Of a stretch of 16,974 nt of DNA, positions 14,315-16,974 are shown piece by piece. Each line of letters starts with the position of its first letter. Within the stretch, counting starts at the first letter, position 1. The translations under genes were made by a program, and so were the position numbers. The notes beneath the pieces were generated by a model. It did no database searches. It saw only the letters and a list, made by a program, of their open reading frames with translations, and was not told where the DNA came from. The stretch comes from Catenibacterium mitsuoka_A (lineage in GTDB: Bacteria; Bacillota_I; Bacilli_A; Erysipelotrichales; Coprobacillaceae), in NCBI RefSeq assembly GCF_964259225.1, contig NZ_CAXVKN010000056.1; one strand, given 5' to 3'.

Positions 14315-16186
14315 ATGAAAATAACAGATTTGATGAGTAAAGAAGCTATCAAGATTCATGGACATGCCTCTAGCAAGATGGATGCAATTGAACAAATGGT
14401 ATCTTTAATGTATAGACAGGGCAATGTCTCTGATAAAGAAGTATATAAAGAAGCAGTTATAAAAAGAGAAAATCTTTCTACTACAGGGATGGTAGATGGT
14501 ATTGCGATTCCTCATGCAAGAACAAATGCGATTACTCAAGCAGGTATTGCGGCAATGACACTACCTGAAGGTGTAGATTATGAGTCTATGGATGGGCAAC
14601 CTACTACTCTTATTTTCTTAATAGCTGCACCGGATAATGGAGATAATGTACATTTACAGGTATTAAGTGAGTTATCTACATTACTTATGGATCATGATTT
14701 CTGTGAAGATTTAAAGAATGCGGGAACACCTGAAGAATTCTTATCTATTATTGATTTAGCACAAAGTGCTAAACATGAAGCAGAAACAGTAGAACATCCA
14801 GAAGTCTTAGCAGTCACTGCCTGCCCTACAGGAATAGCCCATACTTATATGGCTGCAGAAGCATTAGAAAAGAAAGCTAAAGAAATGGGTGTATCTATTA
14901 AAGTAGAAACACAGGGTTCAATAGGAGTTAAGAATGAACTCACGCAAGAAGATATAGAAAACGCTAAGGGTGTTATTATTGCAGCTGATAAGAATATTTC
15001 TTTAAATCGTTTTAATGGTTTACCACTTTATAGCTGTCCTGTGGCAAGAGGGATTGATGAACCAGAACAATTAATTAGAATTATTCTAGATGGAAAAGCA
15101 CCTGTTTATAAGGGTGAAAAAATAAAGGTAGACAATAACCAGGAAAAGGGATGGCATATTCCTTATAAGCATTTAATGAATGGTTTCTCTCATGCTTTAC
15201 CTATTCTAGTGGCAGCAGGATTTATTAGTGTACTTACATATAGTTTTACATTTAATAATACACAATACTTTGATATATTGAATGTCCTTGGAAATATCCT
15301 TCATTTATTTGTCTTGCCTGTATTTTCAGGCTATATTGCGATGAGTATTGCGGATCGCCCAGCCTTAGGACCAGGACTTGTATGTGGTTATATTGCCTAT
15401 AGTGGCTATTCACTGAAATGGACCTATAACCCATATGACGCTCTAGCAAACTCATCAGGCTTCTTAGGAGCTATAGTAGGAGGTTTTCTTGCTGGATACT
15501 TAGTACTTGCAGTAAAAAGATTGTTTAAGAATATTCCTGATATGTTTGATGGTATTAAACCAGTTTTACTTTATCCAGTATTAGGTATACTTTCATCTGG
15601 TATAGCGATGATAGTACTTAATACATATTTAGTTAAGTGTCATACACTTATTATCGATCATCTCTATGACCTGCCTCTTATTTCAGTAGTTATTATTGGT
15701 GCATCACTTGGTGCGATGATGTCTATTGATATGGGTGGACCTATTAATAAGTTTGTGTACTTGTTTGCGAATGCTTTAGTCTTTACTGAAGCTTCTAATT
15801 CAGATGTGATCATGGCAGCAGTTATGGGTGCTGGTATGATTCCACCTCTAGCAATTGGTTTCTCTACACTTATATTTAAGGAAAGATGGACTAAAGAAGA
15901 AAGAGGTACTACTTTAAAGAATATTATTATGGGCTTATCATTTGTATCAGAAGGGGCCATTCCTTTTATGAAGAAGGATCAAAAGCACATACTACCTGCA
16001 TGTATCTTAGGTTCATTCATTACAGGCGCATTATCTGCATACTATAAATGTGGTATAAAGGTACCTCATGGTGGTATCTGGGTTATCTATCTCATGACTA
16101 ATCCATTTAAGTATGTCATAGCACTTCTAGCTGGTACAATTGTAGCAGGTCTTATTATTACATTTACACACAAGTCTGAGAATTAA
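14315..16186 (+). CDS. fruA: PTS fructose-family EIIABC permease
   Basis: A 623-residue membrane enzyme that takes up and phosphorylates fructose or a similar sugar. The IIA domain (about 1-148) has the phospho-His67 in GIAIPHART. The IIB domain (about 164-262) has phospho-Cys170 in VTACPTGIAHTYMAAEAL, the fructose-type signature. The IIC domain (about 284-615) has many transmembrane helices, the substrate motif DMGGPINK (472-479) and EGAIPF (546-551). It has a CTAGGAGA ribosome site. No fruK kinase or fruR regulator is next to it, so the gene is an isolated permease. Mannose-type or other ketose substrates within this family are possible. The stop codon lies in the terminator loop. Confidence 0.93.
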   Translation: MKITDLMSKEAIKIHGHASSKMDAIEQMVSLMYRQGNVSDKEVYKEAVIKRENLSTTGMVDGIAIPHARTNAITQAGIAAMTLPEGVDYESMDGQPTTLIFLIAAPDNGDNVHLQVLSELSTLLMDHDFCEDLKNAGTPEEFLSIIDLAQSAKHEAETVEHPEVLAVTACPTGIAHTYMAAEALEKKAKEMGVSIKVETQGSIGVKNELTQEDIENAKGVIIAADKNISLNRFNGLPLYSCPVARGIDEPEQLIRIILDGKAPVYKGEKIKVDNNQEKGWHIPYKHLMNGFSHALPILVAAGFISVLTYSFTFNNTQYFDILNVLGNILHLFVLPVFSGYIAMSIADRPALGPGLVCGYIAYSGYSLKWTYNPYDALANSSGFLGAIVGGFLAGYLVLAVKRLFKNIPDMFDGIKPVLLYPVLGILSSGIAMIVLNTYLVKCHTLIIDHLYDLPLISVVIIGASLGAMMSIDMGGPINKFVYLFANALVFTEASNSDVIMAAVMGAGMIPPLAIGFSTLIFKERWTKEERGTTLKNIIMGLSFVSEGAIPFMKKDQKHILPACILGSFITGALSAYYKCGIKVPHGGIWVIYLMTNPFKYVIALLAGTIVAGLIITFTHKSEN

Positions 16187-16199
16187 CTCAGGCTTTTTT
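16172..16199 (+). terminator. Terminator of the fructose PTS gene with the stop codon in its loop
   Basis: A 9-bp stem (16172-16180 with 16187-16195, AAGTCTGAG / CTCAGGCTT, one T-G pair) has loop AATTAA, which holds the TAA stop, and a run of six T that begins inside the stem. Confidence 0.85.
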
Positions 16200-16203
16200 G
16201 ACG

Positions 16204-16269
16204 TAAAAAAAGAGGCGCCTTGGCACCTCCCGCGATTGCAGGCTTCACGAGTATCTGCAATGTAATCAC
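16204..16269 (-). ncRNA. Structured small RNA next to the Abi gene (AbiF-type ncRNA candidate)
   Basis: On the minus strand, a compact RNA of about 66 nt. A stem-loop (16261-16255 with 16241-16235, ATTGCAG / CTGCAAT, loop of 13) is followed by a short GC-rich linker (TCGCGG) and a terminator hairpin (16229-16222 with 16219-16212, GAGGTGCC / GGCGCCTC, one T-G pair), then seven T. The first loop's CTCG could pair with CGGG in the linker as a pseudoknot. It has its own promoter. AbiF/Abi_2 HEPN genes are known to have a conserved structured RNA beside them (abiF RNA motif), reported to act as antitoxin. The match to that motif is by memory and position, not by a model search. Confidence 0.72.
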
Positions 16270-16275
16270 AAAAGT

Positions 16276-16304
16276 AATATAACCTATATGGCACAGTAAG
16301 TCAA
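16276..16304 (-). promoter_or_regulatory. Promoter of the small RNA
   Basis: On the minus strand TTGACT (16304-16299), a 17-bp spacer and TATATT (16281-16276) give a strong sigma-A promoter, with a start expected near 16269. It lies in the gap after the Abi stop codon and reads into the structured RNA. Confidence 0.72.
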
Positions 16305-16344
16305 TTGTGGATGATCTAAAATGTGCTTTTTTAGACGACTATGA

Positions 16345-16890
16345 TTATATTTTATGGAATTTTGTGATATGTTTCCAGTTAGATGGAAATCCCATATATT
16401 CATATAGCTTGTCTAGTCTTAAATTTGAAATCTTCTTCTCGTATTGATTGAAAATATGTACCAGTTGCTTTTTGAATACTAAAAAATCAGCTTGTGGTAG
16501 TAGATAACGAAAGGTGATAACTACACAAAATAAATCATTTTTTCCACATATATATTTTGAGCCACTTTTTGGTATGTTTAATCTTTTGTGTATCAATGTG
16601 TCAGGAATATCAATGTACGTGTGATAAGAAAAAAGTCTTTCATTATGAGCACATACGTTTCTATAGAGTGTTAACACTTTTAGATATTTAATCATTTCGT
16701 TTTTCTTGATATTTCCAAAATCCTGGCAGATGAGTCCTTGTATATTTTGAAGTAGAAATTCAAACATTTTGGATATCTGACCGAAAGTAAGGGCATTACA
16801 AGTCACCCACAGTGGAATGTTATGATATTTATTGCGCTGGTAAACAAGATATTTGTGATTCTTGTTTTTGTTAGATATATTATCTAGCAT
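16345..16890 (-). pseudogene. Abi-family (AbiF/AbiD-like) HEPN protein, N-terminally truncated
   Basis: The 181-residue frame matches the C-terminal part of Abi_2-type abortive-infection proteins, which usually have about 300 residues. IPLWVTCNALTFGQISKMF (25-43) is the family's central motif, and LTLYRNVCAHNERLF (73-87) holds the HEPN RNase motif R-x4-H (Arg77, His82). The N-terminal 120 or so residues are missing. No ribosome site precedes the ATG at 16890. Upstream in the same frame there is a TGA within about 70 bases. A -10-like TATAAT (16973-16968) and an AAGGAG (16944-16939) lie further upstream without a usable start, as if promoter and ribosome site remain after an internal deletion. 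A truncated but active HEPN protein cannot be excluded. Confidence 0.75.
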
Positions 16891-16974
16891 TTGAATTAGA
16901 CAATATGAAATGACGAGGAGGAAACAAAAAAAGTAACTCTCCTTAATTGTTCAATCGTGGATTTACCATTATAC
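16891..16974 (-). other. 5' flank of the Abi remnant
   Basis: On the minus strand a TATAAT (16973-16968), then a short frame reading MVNPRLNN and a stop, then AAGGAG (16944-16939) and a seven-T tract. MVNPRL loosely resembles the usual start of Abi proteins, so it may be a scrap of the original N-terminus. I see no other gene in this stretch. Confidence 0.35.

Noticed and set aside
15664..15960. 98-residue minus-strand open frame inside the fructose PTS gene.
   Set aside because: Antisense shadow of the IIC domain, without ribosome site or promoter. Similar shadows over the IIC, IID and oxidoreductase genes were dismissed for the same reason.
16315..16338. 7-bp TCTAAAA / TTTTAGA hairpin after the Abi stop, as a terminator separating it from the RNA.
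   Set aside because: The stem is almost all A-T and no proper T run follows on the minus strand.
1..16974. CRISPR arrays, tRNA or rRNA genes, insertion sequences and attachment sites.
   Set aside because: No regularly spaced repeats, cloverleaf-like segments, transposase frames or flanking duplications were seen by eye.

Overview
The window reads as a chromosomal stretch of a low-GC, Gram-positive gut-type Firmicute. The base composition, strong AGGAGG-type ribosome sites, a mannose-family PTS carrying a ManO (DUF956) gene, and an Agr-type kinase with a LytTR regulator all fit. The style resembles Erysipelotrichia such as Catenibacterium or Coprobacillus relatives, but that is an impression, not a measurement.

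Layout. (1) 36-3614: a mannose-family PTS operon (IIAB, IIC, IID, ManO) with its own promoter, a ~160-nt leader, three phased AT-rich direct repeats upstream, a hairpin before manO and a terminator at the end. (2) 3592-4758: a TetR-type regulator on the minus strand, convergent with manO, divergent from a small HD-domain protein. (3) 4782-9375: an Agr-type two-component system on the minus strand (LytTR regulator, then GHKL kinase), divergent from a four-gene ABC transporter operon. The ATPase carries the Glu 'E-loop' in place of the Q-loop Gln, as in lantibiotic/bacitracin-type exporters, so this looks like a peptide-sensing and peptide-resistance module. (4) 9405-11214: a Cof-type HAD phosphatase translationally coupled to an AraC-type regulator with an unusual acidic tail. 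(5) 11249-13254: a large old-yellow-enzyme-type flavin/Fe-S oxidoreductase, convergent with a second TetR-type regulator that has a good operator candidate over its own promoter. (6) 13821-14165: a small unrecognised protein on the minus strand. (7) 14278-16199: a fructose-family PTS EIIABC permease. (8) 16204-16974: a HEPN-type Abi (AbiF/AbiD-like) gene on the minus strand that looks N-terminally truncated, followed by a ~66-nt structured RNA with its own promoter and terminator.

How it fits together. The window is mostly sugar uptake (two PTS systems), transcription control and accessory defence functions. The most interesting part is the right edge. An Abi/HEPN RNase-like protein sits next to a compact RNA made of a stem-loop plus terminator hairpin. 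This matches the arrangement of AbiF toxin-ncRNA systems, which have been proposed as ancestors of Cas13. Here the protein gene seems damaged while the RNA cassette looks intact. A second recurring theme is that several intrinsic terminators fold with the stop codon of the preceding gene inside the hairpin loop.
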